IMG/VR virus record: IMGVR_UViG_3300020175_000039
Span: 1-27,005 of that record
Direction: 5' to 3' (one strand)
DNA length: 27,005 nt
DNA from: a virus
Numbering within the stretch: position 1 is the stretch's first letter; each line of letters begins with the position of its first letter. Shown in pieces: positions 17,215 through 25,409 of this stretch. The notes below the pieces were generated by a model. The model was not told the DNA's origin. It searched no databases and worked only from the letters and a program-made list of their open reading frames with translations. A program made the position numbers and the translations under genes.

Positions 17215-18708
17215 TTAACCATTAATTACTTTAAAGTAATAGTTTTCATCCATTACTATAGTATTCCCTTGTATTTCTGTTTGTATCAAAATTTGATAAT
17301 ATCTTTCTGGCTCTAAACCATTCATGTATACTTTAAAAAAGCTACCTGTTGGATCACAACTTATTTGTGTAAATTCTTTATCAAAATCAACCACAAATTC
17401 ATTAGTATCTAAATCTTTTATTGCATAATAAGATGAAGATGGTAATGCATAATTCAATGTATCAATAGATGATGTTTCAAAGGTACGAACTGGGAATTCA
17501 GGACGCACGTTTAATCTAAAATTATTTATGCTTTCACTATAAAAAACACCTTGGTTATTATCTAATGACATAAAAACATCAGGTGTTGATATTACATTTA
17601 ATTGTTCAATATCAAAAGTTGATAATGTTACTACTGCATTTGTAGTAGCACCTGATACTGCTGGTAAGTTATTTAACGTAGCAGCATTCCAAGTTAATAC
17701 ATCATTTGATTTATATCCTGATCCTATTTCTTTAACAAATACATCTACCATAGATGAACTTTTAAATGTAGCTCCATAAGTAGCACCTATTCCTGTTCCT
17801 GTATTTGAATCAGGTGCAGGTAAAGATTGTGTATATGAACATGATATTGAACTTGTTATTTCGTTTGTTGGATATGAACCTGTTAATGTTCTTCCTTCTT
17901 CAAATGCACCACTACTAGTACTATATGCAAAATCCCTCCATTTTATTTCTAGTTGTGGTGGGTATATTGTGTTTGTATCAACTGAGTAATAGCTTAATTG
18001 AGGTGTTACAGCACTTGATGTTGTAAACTCTATACTATCTTCCCATTTAATAATAAATCCTTCATTTTGGATATCTGTTCTTCCGGTATTATTTCCTGTT
18101 GAACCTGAATGCCATATTTTTACAGCATTAGTTACATTCATATCTAAATCTTTGTCACTCCTTAAAGTAAACATTTGAGATGAAGTAATATCTGTAATTC
18201 CTTCATATTCACCTCCTACTACATTTGAACCTGTAAACCAAACAGCTCCTCCTGTATTGTCACTACCACTCCAAGATGCTGTAACTAAAGTTCCAAATGA
18301 TGTTATCGGCCATTCTGTTGAACCTGAATATGCTGAGTATTTCCAACTTACACCTGTTCCATTTATAATGTTATCTAAATATTGTCCTGTACCATTATTC
18401 CACGATCCAGATATAGGGTAAGCATATAATGTTGAATCTAAAGTTATATTAGTTGCTTTAGCAACATAACTTTTTAAACTAGCTGACCAGTTATTCCAAT
18501 TTGATTGAGTTACATTTGAAATAGTTGTTAACACATTATCAATTTCTGATTGATTAAATTTAACTAACGATCTTGCTACTCTAGCAACAGGGTTTGATTC
18601 TGTTACTTCGTTTTTTACATCTAAGATAGCATCAAGCCCAGTATTCATATATCTATATGCACTGTATATTGATGCGTCTTTTTCAGGAAATAATTTATAT
18701 ACTGCCAT
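17215..18708 (-). CDS. Baseplate-associated structural protein with DNRLRE-like N-terminal domain
   Basis: Residues 1-257 look like a DNRLRE-type beta domain, known from disaggregatase-related and surface adhesin proteins. Visible marks are FPEKDASIYSAYRYMNTG then ILDV, ARSLVKFNQSEI (about 46-56), the GTGVSWKYSA...W element (about 117-133), and the closing TIYPPQLEIKW (about 247-257). Residues 303-365 are a copy of the shared beta module (KEIGSGYKSNDVLTWNAATL then AVVTLSTFD). The C-terminal part (about 370-497) has a conserved look: INNFRLNVRPEFPVRTF, SYYAIKDLDTNEFVVDFD and GLEPERYYQILI. It follows gp6 by 2 bases. A peripheral baseplate or carbohydrate-contacting role is plausible; DNRLRE-like homology is by eye only. 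Confidence 0.8.
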   Translation of the reverse strand: MAVYKLFPEKDASIYSAYRYMNTGLDAILDVKNEVTESNPVARVARSLVKFNQSEIDNVLTTISNVTQSNWNNWSASLKSYVAKATNITLDSTLYAYPISGSWNNGTGQYLDNIINGTGVSWKYSAYSGSTEWPITSFGTLVTASWSGSDNTGGAVWFTGSNVVGGEYEGITDITSSQMFTLRSDKDLDMNVTNAVKIWHSGSTGNNTGRTDIQNEGFIIKWEDSIEFTTSSAVTPQLSYYSVDTNTIYPPQLEIKWRDFAYSTSSGAFEEGRTLTGSYPTNEITSSISCSYTQSLPAPDSNTGTGIGATYGATFKSSSMVDVFVKEIGSGYKSNDVLTWNAATLNNLPAVSGATTNAVVTLSTFDIEQLNVISTPDVFMSLDNNQGVFYSESINNFRLNVRPEFPVRTFETSSIDTLNYALPSSSYYAIKDLDTNEFVVDFDKEFTQISCDPTGSFFKVYMNGLEPERYYQILIQTEIQGNTIVMDENYYFKVING

Positions 18709-18710
18709 AA

Positions 18711-20552
18711 TTAAAATATTGTTACTACCCTACCTTTAATGTCGGTATTTGGATATTTAAGTTCAAAAATACTAGGATCTAATGAAGGGAATATTGTACC
18801 ATTTTGGTTGGCAGCATTCATATCATAAGCCCACTGTGAATATCCAGCTGAAACACCTGCTTTATTTGTAAGGTTTATTTGTTTAACTGTTTGTACACCA
18901 TCAATTGCATCTAATAATACAAATAAGTCTGGTGTAATAATGGGTTGGTTAATTTGCCATCTATCTATATTAAAATAATTTTGTAATGCTACAATACATC
19001 TTTGTAATACTTCATTGTTATTAAAATTAGGATATGTAATTATTTCAAAATCAATATTAAAATTAATAATAAATGCATCTTTAATACTAATAGTATCTCC
19101 AATCATCCTATATTCATTTATATAAGATTTTAAATTATTTTTTAATGTTAATGATGCTGTTGTTAATTTTTGGTTTAGATCCGATGTTAAAACATATATA
19201 TCTAAAGTTGTATTAGCATCACTAGCATTTGGTTTTTGTGTAATTGCTTTAGATATTACTCCATATTTAGGATCCATACTTAATGCTCTTACTAAATAAT
19301 CATTTGCAGTTACGTTTCTTAATTGTGTTGAAAAATTTGATATACTATTTTGTCTAATTTCTTCTATTGTATCCCCATCTTGTCCTCCACTTGCTGCTAT
19401 TACATTATTTGCTGCTAAAGTATTAAATATATATTGTGCTGTTGTTGGGTTTAAATCAGCATTTATAAAATTTATTGTTGATGTATTTAATTCATTTAAA
19501 GTATTAGAAGGTACATTTGAACCAACACCACCACCTGTATAATATCTAATTGTTAGAGTCGTATTTGAAGGGGCTACACCATAAGTATTTGTAAATATAA
19601 AATTGGTTGGTGAATATGCTGTTGTCATTTTGTTTTGTAAAAATGGCAAACCTAAACCTACGTTAAATGGGTTTGGTACTATGTCTTCTGTTGTTGAGTT
19701 GGAACTACCAGCACCAAACTGTAATTGTAATGAGTTTGAATTTAAAAATCTAGTAGCAAATCTATTTTGTACTTGTTTTGTTTGAAGTAAATAAGGAGCA
19801 TCAGTGTCAAGATATGTATTTGGATCATTTGTGTTAGTATTTTTAATACCATCAAATACTTGTTCTTGCCCTAAATAATCTACTTGATACCATTTATTAC
19901 CATCTGAGTCAACTACATCTAATATTCCTGCTATATTACCAGCTGATATTACAGTTGTAGCAAATTCTTGTGGGGCACCAAATGATACTGTTGTTGTATT
20001 TATATTACCTGAGAATGCTTTTCGTCTTTTAGCTAATAAATAATAAACTGGTAAGTTATTAGATACTTGCGCTACTGTTATTGTAGTTGGATCTAATGAA
20101 CTTGATACTGTAAAATCTATTGGTTCTTCTATTGTAAATGCTTGACTTCCACCTTGATTTGTAATTACTGTATTTGCATTTACATATACAGCATAACTAA
20201 AATCTGGGACTGTTTCACCATTAACTAGTTTAGAAGGAACTTGTTGGTAAAAATCCATTATAGTTGTAGCTAAACCTGTTACTTTTGGTGTATAACCGTA
20301 CATATAAGCTAAATCAAATATGTTACTTGGTTGTCTAGCGTATTGTAAAAAGTTTTCTTGTATTTGGTTGTCTAAATAAAAGGATAAAACATCCCCTACA
20401 TAGGCTGCTTGTTCCATAAACATCATCCCAGGGGAGGTTTCAGTAAAATCAGTGTATGTAGTAGGAAAGTATGTTTGAGAATAGTTAATCAGTTGATTTC
20501 TATACTCAGAAAAATCCTTATTAATATATTGTATGTCTCTTTTAATTGCCAT
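18711..20552 (-). CDS. 6: Baseplate wedge protein gp6-like (gpJ family)
   Basis: A 613-residue homologue of T4 gp6 (660 residues), the wedge subunit that dimerises to form the inner baseplate ring and drives its opening during sheath contraction. The N-terminus shows the family pattern: a leading MAIKRDIQYINKDF, then TSPGMMFMEQAAYVGDVLSF and YLDNQIQENFLQYARQP (about 38-75). The central J-like block at about 390-437 has EEIRQNSISNFSTQLRNVTA and NDYLVRALSMDPKYG. The C-terminal half contains IKDAFIINFNIDFEIITYPN. The start overlaps the gp25 stop by one base (TAATG), so the two are probably translationally coupled. In T4 gp6 works with gp25, gp53 and gp7, consistent with the order here. The N-terminal and central motifs make this assignment firm. 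Confidence 0.95.
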   Translation of the reverse strand: MAIKRDIQYINKDFSEYRNQLINYSQTYFPTTYTDFTETSPGMMFMEQAAYVGDVLSFYLDNQIQENFLQYARQPSNIFDLAYMYGYTPKVTGLATTIMDFYQQVPSKLVNGETVPDFSYAVYVNANTVITNQGGSQAFTIEEPIDFTVSSSLDPTTITVAQVSNNLPVYYLLAKRRKAFSGNINTTTVSFGAPQEFATTVISAGNIAGILDVVDSDGNKWYQVDYLGQEQVFDGIKNTNTNDPNTYLDTDAPYLLQTKQVQNRFATRFLNSNSLQLQFGAGSSNSTTEDIVPNPFNVGLGLPFLQNKMTTAYSPTNFIFTNTYGVAPSNTTLTIRYYTGGGVGSNVPSNTLNELNTSTINFINADLNPTTAQYIFNTLAANNVIAASGGQDGDTIEEIRQNSISNFSTQLRNVTANDYLVRALSMDPKYGVISKAITQKPNASDANTTLDIYVLTSDLNQKLTTASLTLKNNLKSYINEYRMIGDTISIKDAFIINFNIDFEIITYPNFNNNEVLQRCIVALQNYFNIDRWQINQPIITPDLFVLLDAIDGVQTVKQINLTNKAGVSAGYSQWAYDMNAANQNGTIFPSLDPSIFELKYPNTDIKGRVVTIF

Positions 20553-20959
20553 TAGTTAAAAGTTAAAGTTAGTTCATCTTCAATACCAGTATTTACTACT
20601 GAGTAATACATTTGAACTGATATTTCATTTGAATCCGGGTCTTCTAATAAAGACAGCTCTTGAAGATCTATGTTTGGAAAATTAGTTTTTATCTTATTTC
20701 CAACATCATCTTTTAAAAATTCTAATGTGTTATTTGATATTTGTTCAAATATAAATTCTCTTAAACCACCACCAAAAGCCGGATTTCCTGGCCTTTCACC
20801 TGGGTTAGTTAAGAAATAATTTATTAAATTGTTTTTTATAGATTGTGCCGTAGTATAATTTGGAATAAACACAGCTCCCCCATCTAATGGAAGGTCTACA
20901 CCTATACCAACTCGTGGTCTAGTGTCATTAGGAAATTGATTTATTGCTCCAAATGCCAT
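20552..20959 (-). CDS. 25: Baseplate wedge protein gp25-like (GPW/gp25 family)
   Basis: 135 residues, against 132 in T4 gp25. The family hallmark is at about 52-72: LTNPGERPGNPAFGGGLREF, followed by an amphipathic helix. This fold resembles the sheath-initiator subunit found in phage tails, type VI secretion (TssE) and R-type pyocins. gp25 joins the baseplate wedge to the first sheath ring. The gene has one of the few clear Shine-Dalgarno sites in the window (AAAGGATAAAAAATG). It lies 3 bases after the 120-residue protein gene and overlaps the gp6 start by one base, the usual conserved pairing. Confidence 0.95.
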   Translation of the reverse strand: MAFGAINQFPNDTRPRVGIGVDLPLDGGAVFIPNYTTAQSIKNNLINYFLTNPGERPGNPAFGGGLREFIFEQISNNTLEFLKDDVGNKIKTNFPNIDLQELSLLEDPDSNEISVQMYYSVVNTGIEDELTLTFN

Positions 20960-20962
20960 TTT

Positions 20963-21325
20963 TTATCCTTTACTTTTCATTAATCCCATTATTTGATCCA
21001 TGCTTACATTACCTTGAGGTAAACTTCCATTTGCTGACATAGTATCAACAGGCCCATTTACTTGCATAGGAACATCTGCTGATGTAGCATTTATAGTTCC
21101 ATTATTTCCAGGCATCATCCCATTTAAAACCCCCATCATATTTTCTCTTAATTTTATTTTATCATTTTCGGGTAATGGTTTTGCTTCTATAGCTTTTTCT
21201 ACTATCGGGGCAGATGTATGTGATTTAGGTGTTTTAATAGCTTCTAGTAAAATATCCTTCATCTCTTCTTGGATTGCTTCTTTAACTGCTGTTTTTACTA
21301 TGCTTTTTAATTGATTTAATTTCAT
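20963..21325 (-). CDS. Small helical protein of unknown function (120 aa)
   Basis: The N-terminal 30 residues form an amphipathic helix (MKLNQLKSIVKTAVKEAIQE), followed by a Pro/Ser/Lys linker. A Met-, Asn- and Gly-rich C-terminal half contains MMGVLNGMMPGNNG and ends in a short helix (MDQIMGLMKSKG). There is no transmembrane segment and no known domain. It sits directly before gp25 with a 3-base gap and its own putative promoter 10-mer 18 bases before the ATG, so it may head the transcript carrying gp25, gp6 and downstream wedge genes. A chaperone, scaffold or minor virion role is possible but unsupported. Confidence 0.75.
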   Translation of the reverse strand: MKLNQLKSIVKTAVKEAIQEEMKDILLEAIKTPKSHTSAPIVEKAIEAKPLPENDKIKLRENMMGVLNGMMPGNNGTINATSADVPMQVNGPVDTMSANGSLPQGNVSMDQIMGLMKSKG

Positions 21326-21343
21326 GTCAAAAAATTTAATTTA

Positions 21344-21353
21344 TTATAAATAT
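21344..21353 (-). promoter_or_regulatory. Putative late promoter 10-mer before the gp25-gp6 block
   Basis: The coding strand reads CAATATTTATAATAAATTAA and contains the identical 10-mer, with TATAAT embedded. It lies 18 bases before the ATG at 21325 in a 32-base gap. The genes from 21325 to 10153 are packed with gaps of 11 bases or less after it, so it could serve them as one unit. Confidence 0.55.
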
Positions 21354-21357
21354 TGGT

Positions 21358-23031
21358 TTAGTTTGCTTTTAAGTCATTTTGTTTAATATAAAATGCTAGT
21401 TCGTCAATTAGTATTTGATCATCTGCAGCAAACGATTTTTCTCCCTTTAAAATTACTATTCCTCGTGAGTCTTTTGCAACTGCATAACGTTGATATAAAT
21501 CTCCTTCTCCATAATTTTGAGCATTTTCTGTATCCGCTACTACTATTAATTCAAACCCATTTACAAAATTATCTGGAGTTTCACCTTGTGCATCTTGTTG
21601 TGCCTGTAATGCTAATAATTCTGAATTAATTTCTTCCATTTCAAGTTCTCCATCAGCACAGTCTCCTATTAATAAATCAATAGTTTTTAAATACTTTAAT
21701 ATTATAAATAAGCATATAACTAGTATAATTAAAGATATTAATATGGATTTTTTTATGTCTTTAAACTCCTTGGCAAAAGTTATTAATAATTCTTTTATTT
21801 CTTGAAGTTTACCTACTAAGGAATAACTTGCAAATTGTAAAGGAATAGGTAATTTATCTAATGCTTTTTCTATTATTGCGAAGTTTTTTGTTAGAATTAA
21901 AAACGCTACTGCTAGTGCTGAGTTAGTTATAATAACACTATATATGTTGTTTAATTGTCTTACTATTGAGTTTCTTCTTTTAATACACTGCTTTAATATT
22001 GTATTATCAGGACACCTAGCTTGATTTTTTTGTGCTAATTTAGCTATTCCAAAATTAATTAATAAACCTATAGCAAGTGGTAATAATTTTTGTTGTGCTA
22101 TAGTAGCAAACCCTAATACTTCTTTTTTTACAGCATTAATGGTTCGTTCAACAGGTTCAAATAATATATCTATCTGTTCATCTATTAATTTATTTATTTC
22201 ATCAACAACTTTTTGTTTTTCTTCTTTTGATAACTCTTTAATATTTAACATTCCTACAGGAGGGAGTTGTTCTTTAATTACATGATCACCTTTAATCATT
22301 TGTTGGAAGTAAGGTGTAAAATTAGTATCAACTCCTTCACCTGTGTTATATAATAAAATAGGTCTTAGAGGTACAACGGGATAATCTGGGTCTCCTATTA
22401 CTGGTATTCCAAATTTAATTTCAAATTCCCCATCACCATCGGTTTTAATTTCTTTAGCTTTTTTTCTTTCATCATCACTCATACTTTGTAAACTTGGGTC
22501 TTGTATGTATGATATTCTTTCTGTGGTTTTAAAATTAGACCACCTAAATGATTTTGCTTCTTCTAATTCTTCTCCTTCTTCAAGTTTTTCCTTCTGTCGT
22601 TCTTGTCTTTGTTCTTGTCTATTATCAAAATTATTTCTTCTTTCTTGAAGTCTATTCCATCTTTTTTCATCTAATTGTTCTACTATACCTTCTTTATTAG
22701 TTGCAAAGAATGATTTTTTATAAACTACATTACCATTCTCATCTTTTTCAGGTACTATAGGATATAATACTAAGGGGGATGATACTGGTATTCCTGGTAT
22801 GTTTGTTTTTTTACGAAGATCATATAATCTTCCTTTTACAGTAAATACTTCTATTCTTATAGAACGTAATATCTTTTTTATTTTATCAGCGTCTTTTTTT
22901 GCTTTTGTAATATCATCTCCATCAACATTTCCGGTATCAACTCCTAAATTCTTTTTAATTAGTTCTATACCTTTAGGTGAACTTAAAAATGATTTTGCTG
23001 CATCTAATATTGTATCTAAATCTAACTTCAT
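21358..23031 (-). CDS. Membrane-segment virion protein, tape-measure or hub candidate (557 aa)
   Basis: The N-terminal region (about 1-55) is helical and Lys-rich. At about 58-95 and 197-230 are two halves of what may be a beta-sandwich (FTVKGRLYDLRKKTNIPGIP and DGDGEFEIKFGIPV), like carboxypeptidase-regulatory or CNA-B folds, split by a highly charged coiled segment (about 120-160, QEQRQERQKEKLEEGEELEE). Three hydrophobic segments follow at about 316-333, 363-385 and 429-447. A compact C-terminal domain (about 493-550) includes RYAVAKDSRGIVILKGEKSF. Hydrophobic segments and length (T4 gp29 is 590 residues) would suit a tape measure or a membrane-contacting hub protein, but no homology is visible. 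It is preceded by the needle-like gene with a 1-base gap. The function is inferred. Confidence 0.75.
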   Translation of the reverse strand: MKLDLDTILDAAKSFLSSPKGIELIKKNLGVDTGNVDGDDITKAKKDADKIKKILRSIRIEVFTVKGRLYDLRKKTNIPGIPVSSPLVLYPIVPEKDENGNVVYKKSFFATNKEGIVEQLDEKRWNRLQERRNNFDNRQEQRQERQKEKLEEGEELEEAKSFRWSNFKTTERISYIQDPSLQSMSDDERKKAKEIKTDGDGEFEIKFGIPVIGDPDYPVVPLRPILLYNTGEGVDTNFTPYFQQMIKGDHVIKEQLPPVGMLNIKELSKEEKQKVVDEINKLIDEQIDILFEPVERTINAVKKEVLGFATIAQQKLLPLAIGLLINFGIAKLAQKNQARCPDNTILKQCIKRRNSIVRQLNNIYSVIITNSALAVAFLILTKNFAIIEKALDKLPIPLQFASYSLVGKLQEIKELLITFAKEFKDIKKSILISLIILVICLFIILKYLKTIDLLIGDCADGELEMEEINSELLALQAQQDAQGETPDNFVNGFELIVVADTENAQNYGEGDLYQRYAVAKDSRGIVILKGEKSFAADDQILIDELAFYIKQNDLKAN

Positions 23032-23032
23032 G

Positions 23033-24316
23033 CTATACAGATTTTACTTTTTTAGATAAAAATTTAGATATATCATTTTGTATATTTTGGATTTGGGGTA
23101 TTATCATTATAGCTTTTGCTGATGTAGATGTAAGACTTGATTCACTTGATAATGAGCTACATAATGTTTCTACATTTTTTAATAAACTAGAAAATGATTT
23201 CATAAAAGTATCACCTAATACTAAGGATTCATTGGCTTCATTTCCACCTAAATTAATATATCCTCTTTCGCTGCTTAAATTAACATTTTTTTCTCTAGAG
23301 TTAAATCCTATATCTTCATTAGATTCCCCTATTATTGATTTTTGAGCAGACATTATAATATTATCTTCTTTAGAATTAAAAATTAATCTATTAGAATTAA
23401 CCATTACCTGTGACCCACTATATTGTCTAGGGTCTATAGGTGTTTTTGATATAATATTATTTAAAGGTACAGTTGCAGATTCTCCTACTGCTAAATTTAA
23501 TGTTGCTATTTCTAAAGGTACACGTTGAGTTGAAGTTAAATATATTGATGTTGGGTCATCATTTATACTTTCAACTATTGGAACCCATGATTCATTACTT
23601 CCTGTAATTTTGGGTTGACCATTTTTTAATACCATAATAGGGCTCCCTTGTTTTCCTATTGAAGACCAATTATTAACAATATCACCATCAACCGTTGTTG
23701 TACTACCTAAACGAATTGTATTACTAAATCTACCTTCAATTATATTATCACCTGCAAATGGTAAAATAGGTTTAACATTTCCGTTTTCTACAAATTTTCC
23801 CCCACTCTGACCATTAAGATCAAGTTCAAATTCTTCATTGTTTTCTTTATTTGTAGCACCCGCTTGAATACTATCATAAGATTTAGTCTGAGATGGTGAG
23901 TTAGTATTTACTAAGTATGATGGATAACCATTCTGTTCAGGATGATTCCAAATACCAATTGGATTTAAATAATAATATTCATAATTGCCTGCAGCTCCTG
24001 GGTTTTCTGTGGATGGTAATTTAAATAAAAGTACTAATTCATTTACTAGTGGAAAATTTTTAAATTGTGGGTATAAGGGTTTTGCAGTATTAGAAGGATC
24101 ATCAACTGTACTTGTAGGTTGATCTAATATTTCATATTTAATTGTACCAATAGCACCCCACCCACCTTGTTTAAATAATTTTGAGTCTGAGTTTAAAGAG
24201 ATATCGATAACCCTAGCTACTATTAAATTATTTTTTAAATCTTCAATAGTACTATCTGAATTATTAGAACCTCCAGTAAGAGTTCTATTTAAATAAGCTA
24301 AACCTGTTACAGACAT
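23033..24316 (-). CDS. gp5/VgrG-like baseplate hub and needle protein, no lysozyme domain
   Basis: The first part (about 30-180) has an OB-fold character (NNLIVARVIDISLNSDS; GAIGTIKYEIL; LVNELVLLFKLP). The motif PILPFAGDNIIEGRFSNTIR (about 183-202) is typical of gp5/gpV spike proteins. Residues about 296-357 contain repeating short strands (NSNRLIFNSKEDNIIMSAQK, then VNLSSERGYINLG) resembling the triplex beta-helix needle. The C-terminus (about 360-427) is helical. T4 gp5 has an internal lysozyme domain, which is absent here, so peptidoglycan cutting would depend on another protein. The overlap with the upstream 117-residue gene is one base (TAATG). The gp5-like assignment rests on the GD-x-I-IEGR motif and the needle-like repeats. 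Confidence 0.75.
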   Translation of the reverse strand: MSVTGLAYLNRTLTGGSNNSDSTIEDLKNNLIVARVIDISLNSDSKLFKQGGWGAIGTIKYEILDQPTSTVDDPSNTAKPLYPQFKNFPLVNELVLLFKLPSTENPGAAGNYEYYYLNPIGIWNHPEQNGYPSYLVNTNSPSQTKSYDSIQAGATNKENNEEFELDLNGQSGGKFVENGNVKPILPFAGDNIIEGRFSNTIRLGSTTTVDGDIVNNWSSIGKQGSPIMVLKNGQPKITGSNESWVPIVESINDDPTSIYLTSTQRVPLEIATLNLAVGESATVPLNNIISKTPIDPRQYSGSQVMVNSNRLIFNSKEDNIIMSAQKSIIGESNEDIGFNSREKNVNLSSERGYINLGGNEANESLVLGDTFMKSFSSLLKNVETLCSSLSSESSLTSTSAKAIMIIPQIQNIQNDISKFLSKKVKSV

Positions 24317-24669
24317 TATTTTTCTTTACTTTCAGTATAAGTTGTGTTTAATTTATCTAATTCAGCCATTAATTCTTCTTTTTCGGCTTCGGTAATACCC
24401 AATGAATCATCGCTGCTACTATTATTAATCGCACGCTGTACTATAGTAGCCATTTTAATTAATTGTTCATCGTTACGAATACCAATTTCCATATATTCTT
24501 TAATAAGTGGTACAATTAAAGTTGCATCACCAATATCATTAATTAATGGTTTTAGTTCTGATATTAAACCTGAAATTTGGGTTTCTTTTTTCTTTTGATT
24601 ATCGTAAATCTCACTTAGTATGTCCGAAAACTTTTTTTTCTTAAATACAATATTGTCTAGTGATCCCAT
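24316..24669 (-). CDS. Small helical protein, possible baseplate hub assembly factor
   Basis: 117 residues, almost entirely predicted helix and highly charged. Residues about 10-45 form an amphipathic or coiled segment (DILSEIYDNQKKKETQISGL). A central hydrophobic helix lies at about 46-66 (DATLIVPLIKEYMEIG). A final coiled segment is Glu/Lys-rich (ITEAEKEELMAELDKLN). No transmembrane segment or enzymatic motif is seen. It overlaps the needle gene by one base, so it is probably made with it. T4 places small hub-assembly genes (26, 51) near the hub; a similar role is possible by position only. A putative promoter 10-mer lies 10 bases before the ATG. Confidence 0.75.
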   Translation of the reverse strand: MGSLDNIVFKKKKFSDILSEIYDNQKKKETQISGLISELKPLINDIGDATLIVPLIKEYMEIGIRNDEQLIKMATIVQRAINNSSSDDSLGITEAEKEELMAELDKLNTTYTESKEK

Positions 24670-24679
24670 AGTGTTTTTA

Positions 24680-24689
24680 TTATAAATAT
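24680..24689 (-). promoter_or_regulatory. Putative late promoter 10-mer before the hub gene cluster
   Basis: The coding strand reads CATATTTATAATAAAAACAC and contains the identical 10-mer. It lies 10 bases before the ATG at 24669. It separates the sigma-factor gene from the structural genes, which fits a late promoter at the head of the structural block. Confidence 0.55.
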
Positions 24690-24704
24690 GGATATAGGAT
24701 AAAC

Positions 24705-25409
24705 TTAAAACTTACACCAACCGTTTTCTAAATAAAAGATATATTGACTTTTAAAAATATCATGAAGTTTATCTGCTATTTTAGTTATTTTTGGGGTTTT
24801 TACATCAATAATTTCTCTAATATAGATATAAAGTGCTTTTTTATTAAAAACTTCAATAGTTTCTCTTTTTCTAAACAACTCAAGTATAGCATCTGCTATT
24901 TGAGCATCATTTTTCTTTGGAAATAATTCAAAAATATTTTCTGTAGTGTGTTCTACAAATAATTCTATATACTTACTTAAATCATCTTTAGCTGCTCCAT
25001 CACCCATACTGTAAGTATGTGTTGATTTTTCACCCATTAATACATCAACTTCAACCTTTTTAATTTTTTTATTATAGTTTTTAGTGTTATATAATATTAA
25101 CCAACGTTTAACTATAGTACCAAAATAAGAGTAAGCTTTAGCTCCTCTTGTTGGGTCAAATAAATGAATTTTTGATAATAAAAAGGTTATTATCTCATGT
25201 TGGAGGTGTTCTAAATTCTCAACCTCTGTATGGTAGAACTTAAATGTGTGAATAATGTTTTGTGTTAGCTTAAAAAACGCGTAATGAATTTCGCGCTCGT
25301 AAATTTTGGATCTAATCTCAGAATCTGGTGTGTTATTGTAAAGTACAATAGCGTTTTCCGTATCCTGAGTAAAATAATTTTTACTCTTTTTTCTTCTTTT
25401 TCTTACCAT
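24705..25409 (-). CDS. 55: gp55-like late transcription sigma factor
   Basis: 234 residues; T4 gp55 has 185. The N-terminus is strongly basic (MVRKRRKKSKNYF). Residues about 30-105 look like sigma region 2: IHYAFFKLTQNIIHTF, then HEIITFLL, then IHLFDPTRGAKAYSYF, IVKRWLILYN. The FDPxRGxxxYSYF element is the usual core of a sigma region 2.1-2.4. The C-terminal part (about 145-234) is helical and its relation to the T4 C-terminal sliding-clamp tail is unclear. gp55 directs host RNA polymerase to phage late promoters (TATAAATA in T4). It lies among genes with repeated AT-rich motifs, which is consistent. It overlaps the stop of the 93-residue gene by one base (TAATG). Confidence 0.75.
   Translation of the reverse strand: MVRKRRKKSKNYFTQDTENAIVLYNNTPDSEIRSKIYEREIHYAFFKLTQNIIHTFKFYHTEVENLEHLQHEIITFLLSKIHLFDPTRGAKAYSYFGTIVKRWLILYNTKNYNKKIKKVEVDVLMGEKSTHTYSMGDGAAKDDLSKYIELFVEHTTENIFELFPKKNDAQIADAILELFRKRETIEVFNKKALYIYIREIIDVKTPKITKIADKLHDIFKSQYIFYLENGWCKF

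Noticed and set aside
21695-21715. TATAAATA inside the 557-aa gene
   Set aside because: It lies within coding sequence and lacks the flanking bases of the 10-mer (TTATAAATAA rather than TTATAAATAT); expected by chance in AT-rich DNA.
22799-23345. Two plus-strand frames of 86 and 122 codons
   Set aside because: Antisense to the membrane-segment and needle genes; Phe/Ser/Leu-rich shadows with no support.
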